Below, piece after piece: positions 1 to 13,509 of a stretch of DNA of 64,000 nt; positions within the stretch are counted from its first letter, which is position 1, and every line of letters starts with the position of its first letter. This DNA is from Nautilus pompilius (taxonomy: Eukaryota; Mollusca; Cephalopoda; Nautilida; Nautilidae). A program made the position numbers and the translations under genes. Location: NCBI GenBank assembly GCA_018389105.1, contig JACATO010000310.1:1846501-1910500 (forward strand), in the 5' to 3' direction. The notes under the pieces were generated by a model. The model saw nothing but the letters and a program-made list of their open reading frames with translations. It was not told the DNA's origin and ran no database searches.

Positions 1-482
1 CTCCTGCAGGGGACAGAGAAAGCTGAAGCCTTTTGGAATAAGTGTGGGATTATTTTTTTAAGTACGAAAAAATTAAATTTGGTAAATAAAAGAATGTATT
101 TGCCAAACTTCCTCTAATTTAAAAAAAAAAATTCAACCAGACGACAATATCCAGGTTAATTAAGATTCAAAACCAAATAAAATTGGATGTTTATTTTTAG
201 TAAGAAGGCCTATAACTCAAATCTGAACTTGTAGGGGTCAGCACTGCAGCACCCTCCCAAACATTAATCATGGTGTGTTGACACCGAATAAACATGCAGA
301 AGCATCAAGTATTCCAGTAACTCAAGAAGATATTTCACAATAGGGTGGGGCAATACTTTGTGTTTAGAAATTTTTCTTACTCTTTGTAATCACCCCCAAT
401 ATGACTAAGTTGTTCTACCTTTTTTTTTTTTTAATTTACACCTGTACTACATAATTCCTGGTTCTGTGGTGGGGGGGGGGGT

Positions 483-564
483 GGAGGTGTTCAAATGAAA
501 CCTGGGAAGCTGGATACTGCTATGGCCATGCCATTTTATAGCCAGTTTTCACTTGAACACCTCC
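483..564. repeat. Short inverted repeat (23-bp arms, 36-nt loop)
   Basis: GGAGGTGTTCAAATGAAACC.. at 483-505 pairs with 542-564 at 21 of 23 positions; G-runs before the left arm and C-runs after the right arm extend the pairing. No clear target duplication. Possibly a tiny fold-back element. Confidence 0.7.
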
Positions 565-2202
565 CCCAGCATAAAATGACATTTAAAAACAAAAAAAAAA
601 TATGCTTCACAAAGGATATTTTTGCATTCGTTTATTTACATAACAATGAGTAAAATAAACGATATTATAAATAGGGAGAGCTCAAATCAAAACTGAACAG
701 GGGAGAGAACGTTTTTTTCTTACACGGTAATGCCAGCCAGTTGGCTATTGTGCGATAAACTCAAACAAAATTCACATGCAGGAATAGGGAGTAACAGACG
801 CATCAGCTTAAGTTACTTGTTAACGATTAAAGTACCCGAGTATGTGCAGCAGACGGCAGTTATATGCAGGGGGGTTAGAATAAAATTAAGGCAGGCTACG
901 CATATATGCTAAAAGAACTGCCCACAAATAACATAGTCTGGTGGTACAAGGTCAAGAGAATCAGCTTTGCTATTTAAGTTTCCATTCCAACTCAAATATT
1001 TATGATTAATTGGTAATTACTACTTAGGGGCAGCACTTTGCAGACTCTTTGATGTTGGAATTAGTAAGTTAAATAGAAGTACCCCTACACACTCAATGGG
1101 GGGGGGATAATTGATTAGTTGTACCTGATAAGAATAGCTGCAAAAAATTAGCAATGTGAGTTGAATAACAACACTTCAGGCTTTATTTTCAGTATTTTTC
1201 TTTGGTTAATTAGGCTGCTGGGCCAGTACAGGGTGGGAAGGAACAATTGCATCGCCCATCCCTATCAGTGAGCTGCTATCAATGCCTGTTCTTATTCTCT
1301 TCTCAAATTGCATGTCCTTTAAAACCATAATGTCTTAAAACAATGCTCTGCCATGTACTTTGCCACTTGAGGTTCATGCACTTTTGTGCTTGAATTAATT
1401 GCCAACAGGGTCATATATTATCTGTGTAGGAGAGAGAGAGAAAAAAAATCCTTTCACAAGAATGTTATTTTGTGAAAAAGAGAAAAGAAAAGACTATGAC
1501 GAAGGGATAGTGAGAGAATGATATTGGAGAGAGATTTCAGAGTATGACCCAAAAAGCAAGGCAATGAAGGATTATGTAGTAGGAATATCCCAAAATAGAA
1601 GTACCAAGGGCAGAGTACTCATTCCACTCAATAAGATAACTGTTAAAGCCAGTTTGTGCACACACACATATCCTAGGCCCAGGATGCTTAATTAGAGAAA
1701 GAAGAATCCAACTATTTACCTGTGAAGTCTGGACAATTCAAAATTTACAGCAACACATCTTAGAAGGACCAATTCTCCGAACCCCACACATAAAAACACT
1801 TAAAACTATTTTATGTAAATATGTCTGAAGTTGGGAACAGTGTAGCAATCAGACTTTTCTTAAAAGGTAGTTTCAGAAGTGATGACTTCTGGTAGATAGG
1901 TTTTGCTATCATTGTACTATATGCTAAATTGCCAGACATTTTAGAGAATAATCTCAAAAAAATCATTATTTCCAGTTAGCAAGACTCCTCCTCCATCCTA
2001 AGTAACTGTTGTTTTATCTCTAGGTAAATACAATTTTCTACAAGACTGATTAAGATGGACACATTTCTCGAGCAAAGATTTTTTTCCTCTTTAATGGACA
2101 GATATTAGTAATATATTACTCACAGAAAGTAGATGGCTATTTCTGGCAATCTAACACTTTAATATCTGAGCTAACTAACAAAACTACATTTTGAGCAATC
2201 AA

Positions 2203-2235
2203 TCTCTCTCTCTGTCATCATCATCATCATCATCA
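2203..2235. repeat. Microsatellite (CT)n then (TCA)7
   Basis: A short CT run is followed by seven TCA triplets. Confidence 0.9.
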
Positions 2236-5227
2236 GGGTCCTCCTGTTAACTAATGGGAAGGCTTAAATATCTTTCTTTTAGAATACCTATATCAAGCAT
2301 CTAGCAACCATTAAGTTGCATGGGCTCATAACCAACTCAGGCTGCTTGTATAATCCAAAAATAGAAACACCTGAAAATTAACATCAATGTATACCAAAAT
2401 GGTCATCAAGACCAAATGCTGATGAAGGAAACAAAGATGGATTTATTTCCGAGATGTAGTTTTAGCTACTATTACTAGCGTGATAGGAAATTCTGTAAGC
2501 TATCCTTTACTTTCTGTTATTCCCATCTTAAATTCATACTATTATTACGCAGTGATCCCGTGATCAGGTCAAAAGATTTACCATAATTATTAACGATTCA
2601 TTTTTTCACCACATGATCCATCAAATACAACCCTAATGGCATTAAATACAAAATGATTGAAGATCAAGCCTCAATTATAATCAGTTTGCCTTTTAGCCAT
2701 ATCTGATGCAGTCTGGTCATAATTTTCCAGATTAAATATGAAGAATATATTCAGCAGCACTGTAACAAAACCATAGCGATTTTTTAAAATCTTACTGTGC
2801 TAATTTCCATTTCTAACAATTCATTCTTAGTTATGCGAGACCATGTAATTTCATGATAATATATTGTCAGTGACAAGTGCCAATTTATGATGCCAAACAG
2901 CAGTTAATTCAGTCAGTACTTTAGAATCCAAGAGTTACAAATACAGATTTCAAGAAAATAAGCACAAAGACCTCTTTCTCAACTATCTACTAGGTTATAT
3001 GGCTAAAGATGCCTTGGTTTCATTTCTCTCATGTTACATGCGCAAATACCTGATCTACTGAAGATCTCTCCTCCACCAGCTGCATGTAGTTTCCCAATGT
3101 ATTCTCTAGAAAGCTGCTTGTGTTTTTCTGGTCAAGACATAAGGCTAGCCAGCCATCAACATTGACTTGCCTTTCACACCTTAGTGTTTACAAGAACTCT
3201 GTCACATCTGGGGCCAATTTAAACTATGTAATGTTACTTAAAAATATGCAAAACAAAACAAAAAAGTTCTTAAGTAGTGGAAGATGTCATAGTCTGTTAA
3301 AGGGCTTCATCATTCTATATACTACAATAAACAGTTTAAAGAATTCCTGTTATACAATATATCATTTTATGAAGATGACAATGACTACAATAAAGTCAAA
3401 AACTTTCTGAACCTCTGATTTTTTCACACAGGTGGACATTTAGGTAAGATCTGATTTTATTCGGTAACTTCAAGGTATTCCTGTAACTCTAAGCAGCACT
3501 TACGATCTGTACTCAAAGGATGAGTTTAGCCTCCGTAACGATTTTGTTTTTCCAGTCATACATTTAATTAGACATCAATGGGGCAATCACAAAAAAGATA
3601 CAGGTATGAAGCACAGCATCTTGGTGAATGTTAACGCTATGTCCCAACGACGTTAAGTCATCACTTCTTCCTACCGATCAAAGCTGGACTGGGCTGGGCC
3701 GGGCCAAACACTGGCCTGCTTCTCAGGAATTCTATTTACTCTAAATTAATCAGGCAGATATATAATGAATAATTTTAATTGCTTCAATTCACTCCCCGAC
3801 CAGCTTCACAGTTCTGCAAGCATGAATAATACAAGCTGATAGGGATTTCTAAAGAATAACGGAATATTTAGAGGATTTTAAATCAGTTACACATGCACAT
3901 GACTGCTGATGCTGAAAACTCTGCAGCGGCATCCATCAACATGCGGGTGTTTAATTATCTTTGCTTTTAAAGTGGAAGCCCCTTTGAAATATGAGCCAAA
4001 TAAAATAGTATTAATGGGTATATAACAGTCATAATTTTGAAATTATAGAAAAAATTATCTCAAAGAAAAACATATAATTAGATGCCATAAAGGATCTAAC
4101 TGCTAAATAAGGAAACTGTTTATTTCATGCGTCTTTAATTAATAGCACTCTCATTTATGTTTCATTCACCAATCAATGGCTACAACTTCAATATTGTCAA
4201 AATAACGTAAAAGTAACATGCAAAAAAATTGTAAATAAACAAAATAATAATTTCATTAAAGCTGTATGTAATTATTTTTTGAAGCAAAAACACTTATCAG
4301 ATGTAATTATATTTCCATTAAAACTGCATATCCAATCACTGGGAGATAAAGGAGCTAAGACATTTTAGGATTTTTCAATCCTGAAAGCAGATGTAGAAAA
4401 TCTGTGTCTAACAATAAACAAGAAAATCCCACCCACCTCGCCAACTCTAGTGGTTAAAGGCCAGCCAGCCACCCAAAAAATGGAGTTCAGGATACAGATC
4501 TCAGACACTACAACTGAAGTAATGAGAAACAAAATGCAGCCATATTTAGTTGGAGGAATTTGCACTGCTTTGTGGGAAGCATTTCCTAATTAGCAATAAA
4601 GGCCTGCTTCACATTTCAAACAAACATTCCCATGTTTTGAATGAAGTAAGGGTAGACTGATCATTACCACTGAGGAAAAAAAGTGTGGCCAGGATCTTGA
4701 CACTGATCAGTTTAAATTTATGGTCAGAATTAATACAATTTGGTTTCCATAAGGTTGAAAATTCTTCCTTTTAGACAAATGTGTAACCAGTGTCACTCAT
4801 TTTTGTTAAAATCTAGATTATTTATTTACTTTGTTATATATGTATTTAAATCAATTCACTGACCCTTGTGAATTGTAGCACTGCTAAAAGTTTACAGATA
4901 ATATAACTGCCTAGAATATTATTTTTTTTAAAAGCCAAGAAACTACTAATATAACAAAACCTAAAGATGACAATGAAACTGCTTCAAGTCTATGGTTGCT
5001 GCTATAGTTCTATACTAAAACGGAAGCGTTTCGGTTGATATTCTTTGTTTCACATCTGACAAATCAGAACAATCATAGATCTCATTGTCATATTATGAAT
5101 CAGTCAATGTAAATCAGTTTCTGCATCATGACCAGTGCCTAAAAATGATTAAGGAGTAAGTTATCTCTTTTACTCTTAAGATCAACATTGCTTGAGAACA
5201 GTATGAATGTTTACAGACAATGACAAG

Positions 5228-5267
5228 AAGTGCAGCAAGATTCTGCCCACCACTTCCTGCTGCACTT
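5228..5267. repeat. Small hairpin, 10-bp perfect stem
   Basis: AAGTGCAGCA (5228-5237) and TGCTGCACTT (5258-5267) are exact complements with a 20-nt loop; GACA and TGTC outside extend the pairing across a small bulge. The stem is too short for a typical microRNA precursor. Confidence 0.5.
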
Positions 5268-7554
5268 TGTCCTTGCAGTCTAAACAAATCTGAAACTTTA
5301 CAGAACAGAATGTCAGCGGCACAGCAAGGTTGGCTACAAAGAGATGACTGACAAAGAGAGGAACCTACACAAACTAAATTATTTATTAAGCAAAATCCAA
5401 TTTGCTGATGCAGTGGAACAGCAGATAATTTTTCAAAGATACAGTTTCCCTACTTGACACTCATTGAGTTGCTTTCTAAATCCTATTTTGACTTGCCACT
5501 GGAAGCTTTGTCATGCCTTACATGGTCTAAAAGTACATCTGCTCCAATTCCCAATACCCCAGCTTTATACAAGTGCAAATGCAACCTTAGAATTTATTTA
5601 CCCCAATCCCTTAACACTCCCTGACCAATGCTATTTTTGGAACCTGAGCCTAAATCAAACCTTAAAATTCCATGCCATTTCCTATCCCTTAAAAGTGTTA
5701 TTTTCTATCATCCTTTTATTTTTCTTTATCTTTGGTAAAAAAGATATGGTAAATAACTAATTGCAGAACAGCTTTATAAAATAACCACATACATACACAA
5801 AAATAGTTTTTGTTTGGGAGGGCTCTGCCATTGGCATTTTTGGAAGACCATCACAGGCTCTGTTGACTCTAAGCCTTGTACCTTATCACAAAATTCCAGG
5901 GAGCCAGTAACCTCATAAACCATTCAGATGATGATTCCTTTATCTATGACAGCCACCATAGCTATAAAGCAAACGGTCTAACCTATCTGTCATCACAATA
6001 AAATGAGGTACAGCTTTATCAGCATTCAACTTGGATGCATCCATTCCACCAGTTTTTCTCTAGTCTGATTTTATATGGACACCCATCTGAGTAAGCTCTG
6101 GGGTGCGTGCGTGTGTGCATACGCACAAGCCACATTATCAGTCTTTGTGCCTTTGGCTACATCATTCTACCAACTGAGATTTGATAGTAGCTATTTTTGA
6201 TAGTAATCTCCACACGGAGATTGCAAAACAAAAGAGTATGGTCATGAATTACAATAAAAATGACAATTCTAAGTGGACATTCTTTTAGTAGAATGTAGTT
6301 TGCTTCTGCAAGGCCCCCTCAGGGAAAAGACAGCCATCAGTAGGATCCTCAAATTGATTAATACTAGTTCATTAATTACAAAGAGTCGAGGACTTATCAC
6401 AAGTTACGCAAGGTCACCTGTCCCAAAGGAAAAGACATGGCCAGTAAATATTCTTCTTAAATTAATTAATACAATCCAATTATCAAATTTCCTGATCATT
6501 GATTTGACTCATTAACAATTCTATTGCTTAAGAAATTATCTTCTGATATCAAAGCCAGAATCAGCGCCCAACTCATTCTAGATAAGGGTACTGAAACTGT
6601 CATTAACTCTTCCCCTGCCAAAGTCAGAGATCTCTGATCAATGATCACATCCCACTGATTGTCAAAGTCGGAGATCTCCAAACTAAGGTAGTTTTTGTGA
6701 TGCTTGATAGATGGCTGGTGAGTAGCACCAGATATTGTTACTTTAAACAATGGCCAATTCCTTTGGGGAAACCCAAAATCATCTGTCAATGGAGGAGTGA
6801 ACCTATTAATGGAAATGACGTCAAAAACCTTGGCAAGGAAAGAGTTAAGAGAAACCGTGCAGAACAAATTTACAAATCTAAAATTGTAGTTAAAAGAAAT
6901 TTACATTTGTAAGATCTTCAACCCCCCCACTAAATTGTGCGCCTATATCTTAATATTCCATATTTATCAATCAGTGTTGTTGTTTTTTTTTAAATTTTAT
7001 TATGAGATCGTTAGCAATGTAAGAACTGCACACTGGTCAGTATAAATATCACCATAGAACCTACCGCAAGGTGAGATAACCATGCTCTTGCCAATTTCAG
7101 AGCAGCTCATTTAAAACTGCATTCAATACCTGTTATTTTTCAGTCAGCAAATGCATGCATTCACTTCACAAACTAATAAACATGCTGTAAAATTATCATT
7201 TTTTCAGGAGTTTGAAAAAATACACATGGCCTGAAAGTGATGCTTGCATCACTGACGTTTCACACTGCCTACAAGCGCCATAACTGCTTAACTATTTTTA
7301 ATCTGCTTAAGACGATAATGCACCTGGCATCACATCCAGCTATACAAAATACTTCCTTAGATGCAAAAAAGCTTCATTTATATAGTAATACTGTCTCCAC
7401 ATTAAATAGTTTTGTTACTTGTATATATATATATCAGCTTCTATAAGTAAATATTGAAGAGCGTGTAAATGTTATTTAGATTTAACAATCTTTATATAAT
7501 ATGCACTCACTCATTTATTTATTTTGTGGGAGATGAAATCCATTAGGACAGGCA

Positions 7555-7603
7555 CTGTGTGCGCGCGTGTGTGTGAGAGAGAGTGAGTGAGTGAGAGAGA
7601 GAG
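7555..7603. repeat. Compound microsatellite (GT/GC)n(GA)n(GTGA)n
   Basis: GT and GC dinucleotides run into GA and GTGA units. Confidence 0.9.
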
Positions 7604-9552
7604 CATCTTATGTTAACTACTTCACCATAGCTTGTAAATGTGTCTGTAAATTTAATTAGCCGTATGTTTCCTAAAGTGAAATGGTAAGTAGTGTTACAGA
7701 TACAGGACAAGCTCAAGATCCTAAAGTGATGCTAGAGTAGTTCAGGTAATCCATCTGCCAGATCCAAGCGATTATCACACCCAAATCAAGTTCATCTTAG
7801 TCATCACGTTACAGGATAAATATAAGGGTGGGGTGTGTGGATCCTACAAAATACACCTGGATCATTCATTTTAGAATGAAACTCCATGCAAGAAAATGAT
7901 GTTCGTAATTTGAAAGAAGGAAGAAAAAAAAAAAGACTACAGCAAATTCTTGATGTATTATGCCGAGTTTTCCGGAAGTCAGTATGAACTTCCAACCAGC
8001 GCGTTTTCAGATGGAGGCAAAAAACATAGCATTAGAAAGATTTTTTTTTTCTTTTCAAAATTTTAATAATAATTTTTTTAAAAAAAAAACTTTTTCTTTT
8101 TTTCTTTTGTTTTTTTTTTTTTCCTTAAAAAAGAAGGAAAAAAAATCACACTTTCTTTAATATAGCAAAATGTCTGCAACACAAACAGCCAGCTGCCGGG
8201 CCAGCTTTGGTTACAACGGAGCCACCATCTCCACCTACCTACACCATTGTTTTTTTTTTATTATAATAATTCTTCCGTCATTTAAAAAAAAAAAAATTTT
8301 TCTGAAGAACTGTGAAAAAAAAAAAGAGAGAGAGAGAAAAACTACATAATTTTTGTTTAGACATTCGGCGGCAAAATGGTTGCCTTGGTGAATCCCCTCC
8401 ATCTTTAAAAAAATGACTCCTTGTTCCACTCCTTGTCACAAAATCTATTCTTCATGAATTTTCTGTTAGTCAGTACAATAACATTATTATTATCGAGTTC
8501 ACAACTGCGTTTACCATAGGATAAGGTTACTAAATCATGTTCTTAAACATATTCAGTATAAGTTTTTCTGAAATTCTCATAAGTACATAGATGGAATTAA
8601 TCGTTTTACATAGAACTCGTGTAGCCACACGCATTTGCCATGGTTTCAACTTGTGTCTATGGCAAACTGCCAGCTGTAGTCAGTCGTAAGTTATGAAGAA
8701 ACCATGTCATTACACTGGTTATACTTAAAAATGAAATTACATACTTTATTATTATTATTATTATTTTTGCCTTTAGTTTAAGAAAAAAAAATAGAAGACG
8801 AAGGGACAGATAAAAAACCATTCGACGACGACAAAAAAAAAAAAAAAAACACAACAAAAATTTAAACAAAATTAAATGTCATAAAAACATCGATATCCTG
8901 CTCCGGGTTCTGGAAGCAAGCCAATATGGTCATCATCTGGTAAGAACGATGACATGTATCAAGTAAGGAATCAATACACCAGTGTTTTCCCATCCATCTC
9001 AATTAGCAAATACTTCTTCTGCTTTCCAAGCATCTTTCCACTGATCTCCGACTTAACAAGACAATTTACTTCAAAATCCTGCAGCACACCCAGTTTCTGC
9101 ACACAAACACACACACACCGCATATCAATGCTGGCTGGAATTACAGTTAAGACATTTTGGGGAACATGATTAAGTTGCCAAAGACAATGATTCACTCCTA
9201 GCAGCGAATAGCATAAAGTAAACTTTTACTGGCTCACAGAGATAGTAGTAAGTGCTTGCTCGCTCTCTCTCTGTGTGTGACATCAGATTGAACTCTCTAT
9301 ACAGCAGCTAGCTACTGTACGTAAATACAGTCTGGCACATAAGTCATTTATCAGGCAATTCATAAACTTGTTCTTCAGCCTCATAATCTCAATGCTATAT
9401 TATGATTTTTTAAAACAATTATTGGTATTATAGCAAAATTTTAAAAACAACAAATGATGTAGTACCAGCAACAATGGAGTTCACCATAATTTCCCTTTTG
9501 CCAGTTTAAATTTTTACTGGAAAAGTTTTTTTTTTTTAAAAAAATATTTTTG

Positions 9553-9745
9553 AGAGAGATATGAATGACGTCAGTACAGAGAGAGAGATGAATGACTTCA
9601 GTACAGAGATATATGAATGACGTCAGTACAGAGAGAGAGATGAATGACGTCAGTACAGAGAGAGAGATGAATGACGTCAGTACAGAGAGATGAATGACGT
9701 CAGTACAGAGAGAGAGATGAATGACGTCAGTACAGAGAGAGAGAG
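9553..9745. repeat. 27-bp minisatellite with TGACGTCA in most units
   Basis: Seven tandem units of the form (GA)n-TGAATGACGTCAGTACAGA. TGACGTCA, the full cAMP-response-element palindrome bound by CREB/ATF factors, starts at 9566, 9618, 9645, 9672, 9695 and 9722; the second unit (9593) has TGACTTCA. Spacings are 27, 25, 27, 27, 23 and 27, varying only through the GA run. Confidence 0.93.
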
Positions 9746-12700
9746 TGGTTGCTTTTTAAATTAAAAAATTTTTAAATGCCCAAAGTGACTTAGGATCATG
9801 CACGAATGAAGTACCTTGTACAAACTATACACAGTGAATGAGTTCATTTGAAGACGTACTCGAAATTTCCTCCATTTCTTCTTCATCAGGAAACTAGAAT
9901 AGATTATATGCTGTCTGCAATAGCAGAGTTCTTTCCACCATATTTCTTAAAGGATGCGGTGCCGTCACATTAACTGTAAAATGATCTTAATGAATCGAAG
10001 TGGCTGTTTTAAAACAAGTTCGGTGGACCACAATGCTGGGCCTTGCAGCAGCAAAATAGTTTTTTTTAAAAAATAAAAATACAGTAAGAGCAAATAATCT
10101 AAAAGCAGAACACATTAATTGTTGTTGCTGTGTTCTTTTTTTCTTGCTGGGGGATAGAAGAAAGGAACTCAATCAAGATTTTCTCTGGACAGGACAGATT
10201 AAATCCAGTGCTTTCTGCTGACAAACTTTGAATTGTATAAACAGAGCTTGAAGTAGAGTGATTGTTGGAGGACTCCATCTACTTTAGAGGATGGTGGTGG
10301 TGGTTAATCAGGGCATGCCAGGAATCAGACAGCTAAACCCACCCCCCAACCTTATAGTTTCACAGCATACTGTCACTGCCTTTCCATTTAATAGGAGTCA
10401 TCAGGTTCCATGGTAAGAGGTCTTTGAAGGTCTTTACACAATGTGGCAGGTTTAATCTGATTATCCCCATCTTACTTTAAAAGGTCTTCTCTGTGAATCC
10501 TTGGATTCATCTGACATTGCCAATTAACTGGCAGGCTAGAACACACAGGCTTTCATCTGATCCCTAACATACAAACATCAGCCTCCACTTTGGAAAAGAT
10601 CAACTTCTCAACTTCTCAAATATTGCAGCAGAAAAAAAAAAAAAAAAGGTGGAAAAGCTGGAGTGCATCTTGTAAGCATACAGATTCACAGAATGCGTTA
10701 CATATTAAAATATAAGTTTAACCCCTTCAATACAAAGATTTTAAAAGAAAAAAAAACAAAACGCCTCGAAACTTATAGAAATAAAGTCTAATTTTGGGAA
10801 ATACCCATAGATAATGTAAACCGTATTAAGTTGAAAAAAAGTGTTCTGTCAGTCTAAGAGAAAAAAAAAAAAAACATTGATAATAATAATAATGAAAATA
10901 CTGTCAGTATTTGTTTTATATTTTTTTTTTAAATAAGAACTACACCTACCAGTACTGCATCTGCGTTAGGAAGAGAGAGATTTATGAGTAAAATCTGACC
11001 CATCATCTTCTGGTTCAGTTACGTGTAAATAATGGGGCTTTCATTGGCAAGCAGGGGTTAGGGGAGGTAACAAAACATTCGTGAAATTTTCATTAGTGTT
11101 ACCCGGATTAATTCTTCTTTCCTGTTTAACAGAAAAAAATGCAGGCGGTAATAAAAAGCACTCCCCCCTTAGTGTCAGACACCCTGGAAGGAAACTTTAA
11201 ACAGTGGACAAAAACGCCGAGAACAGTAGAAAAACAAAATCTATGCATAATGTCACCCGTTAAAGGAAACTGACGAAAATTTAGTGCAGCGCCCGTGTAC
11301 CAATGCTGTGAACTTTTGGAAGAAAATAAAAGCAAAAACAGAAAGCTGAATTTAATTTTTCTAAATTATCAACTGCGTGGATGTGGGTTTTAACCTTTAA
11401 GAGATGTAAATTAATCTGCATTTTAATCGGATATCGCCACCCTGCGTGTCACACAGAGATACAATCTTTGATCTTCTTGACATCTAAAAGAAAGAAAAAC
11501 ACCAAAAAAAAAAAAAAAAAATAGGATAATTAAGTTTTCTTAGCTGTCATTAAGCCCGTTGCAGAAGCCACCTTAGTAAAATCGATACGCTGATTGGGCT
11601 CCCACTGAAATGTTCGTAAGAATATTTTTCTTAAAAAAAAAAAAAATGTCCAGAGAGAACGCATTATTTATCTCCCCTGCCTGTTGCTGAAACTACTGCC
11701 ACAGCAACAGGGTAGTTTTGGAGGCAGGGTTAGGGTGATGACAGACAAGATTTGCATCAAAAGAACAGCTAAAAGGCAAAATAACAAATTTTTTTAGGTA
11801 CTGATTGAACAATATTTATATTTCATTTTTGTAGGAGGAGATATTCAAGCTCGTAATTGCAAAGCCTCTCGATTAGCAACAGGGAGACAACTTGAGTACT
11901 GACTCATGAATGATGACTACACTCAAACTCAGGAGAATCTGCTTAAGGACCTCAAAGGTTTTAATATGGAGGATGCTTTTGAATCGATGTACCTATAAAT
12001 TAAGAGGGAGACTTTACAGCAGACAGCTTGCTACATTATATGATCAGGAAGATGAAATGATGGCAGTGAAAGTTGATGGCACAGGAGATAGACTGAAGCA
12101 ACATTAGTTCTTAAATTCATTCGTGTATGAAGAGGTGCAAGATGTAAGATTATTAGTCAAATTTGTTCAAACAACAATGATTAAGCAACACATTTCCACA
12201 CTGCTAAACAGACAAAATAAAAGAATGCTGTTATATGCAGTGTGAGTCTAAGAAAACATGGAAAGCTGCCATCAAGCTTTCCCATCACATCAGAAAGTTT
12301 TACAAACAGAATAGTATAAGTTTGTTTGAGGAGGAGGAAAGTGGCTATCATATCCTGGTTGGGCTTCTAAGCACCATTGAAATCAGTAATAAACACCTCT
12401 CTTTCCGATGAGTGTGAGTTTGCAGCTGCTGCTGCTGCTTTAACTCTCTGGATTAGGATGCATTGCGCTGTGCTTAAATCTGGAGCAAGAAAGCAAACAT
12501 TGATCACTGCCTTGTTCGGTCCAGATCAATTTCTCCTTGCATTGTCAAGAGCTTGGCAGCACGTTCTGCACTCTAGCTTGAGAAACATTCCTGGGCATTT
12601 GTTTTTAATTGCTCGTATCCATGGTAATCAGAAAACGAGAGGGAAGTCATATCTTTACAAGAGGGTTTATATCACATCTGACATCTCTTCCGTCCACCTC

Positions 12701-13119
12701 CCGCTAGCTAAACAGGTCTGAAGTATGTTGACAATGAAGCACAGTTGCTGCAGTGTGGACACGCCCTTCATTACTTGGGACACCATTTGTTGCAAGGTCA
12801 AGGTGGCAATTACATGTACTTGTTATTGATAAAGAGTATCGACTTAAAATTAACAAAAAAGAAAAGAAAAAAGGTTCAATTTTTCTTTTAGCTGATTTTG
12901 TTTTCCTTAAAGCTACAACATCGAGTTTCCTGCAACTGATGTCATATCTCAATCAAAAATTTTTGCCAGAAAATGTATTTCCCACCTGTAGTAAATGCAG
13001 AAAAAGAAAGGAAGGAAAAAAAGTATTTAAAAAGGGTTAGAAATGTATGGCAGCTTTTTTTTTTTTTTTTTTTTTACTTTATTTGGGAAGCAGCTGCTTT
13101 ATTTCTGTAATCATACGTA
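9746..13119. other. Non-coding stretch
   Basis: No gene recognised. Several A/T homopolymers of 12-18 bases occur. A 65-codon ORF at 11910-12107 ends in a charged, protein-like stretch (LATLYDQEDEMMAVKVDG) that I cannot place, and 12377-12721 (114 codons) contains a GCT run coding Ala; neither has splice or domain support. Confidence 0.5.
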
Positions 13120-13509
13120 CAGTGGTGACCAAAATTGTTTACCCACCCCCTCAATAATTCTGATGTGACTACACACCAAAACTAAAGCTGTTCTTGCATA
13201 CAATTCGTTTCGTTTCTTACTCACCGTTTTACGTTTTGCTTTTTGTCACAATACGTTCTTTGGTCAGGAAAATTTTGCGAAGCGGGTATTTATTGATTCT
13301 TGCAGTTATTGCCTGTCCACCAGAACCCACTGCACTGGCAATGACTATTTAGTACAGAAGTCCCGGAAAAAATTTAAAAAAAAAAAAAACACAAGGCTTA
13401 ACTGGTTTTACGATGTTAAAAATATATATCTTTACACTGTAATGAAGACAATGAATCATCAATTTTTGCTTCATATTATAAGGTGATCTAATAATTTTGG
13501 CCACGACTG
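13120..13509. mobile_element. Non-autonomous Tc1/mariner-like element (MITE), 390 bp
   Basis: Left end CAGTGGTGACCAAAATTGTT and right end, read inward, CAGTCGTGGCCAAAATTATT are inverted repeats with a few mismatches, flanked by TA on both sides (13118-13119, 13510-13511). The tip resembles the CAGTCGTGGCCAAAA terminus of animal Tc1 elements. No transposase coding remains; the interior is AT-rich filler. It differs from the Tc1 element at 15.7 kb, so a different transposase must have moved it. Confidence 0.78.

Larger units (their letters stand above)
1..9552. other. Non-coding AT-rich stretch
   Basis: Apart from the hairpins and microsatellites listed separately, I see no gene here. Open frames of 60-123 codons (for example 6496-6867 minus) show no recognisable domain, low-complexity or biased composition, and no convincing start context. 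It is probably intron or intergenic DNA. Confidence 0.6.

Noticed and set aside
3050-3115. Exon ending at CAG|GTATTT on the minus strand near 3.05 kb
   Set aside because: The frame is open and helix-like, but there is no credible pyrimidine tract at its start.
5221-5280. MicroRNA precursor at the 5.23 kb hairpin
   Set aside because: Only about 10-14 paired bases and a 20-nt loop, shorter than needed for Dicer products.
6496-6867. 123-codon minus-strand ORF
   Set aside because: No recognisable domain, no splice or promoter context, and the opposite strand is open over part of it. In this window ORFs of this size arise by chance.
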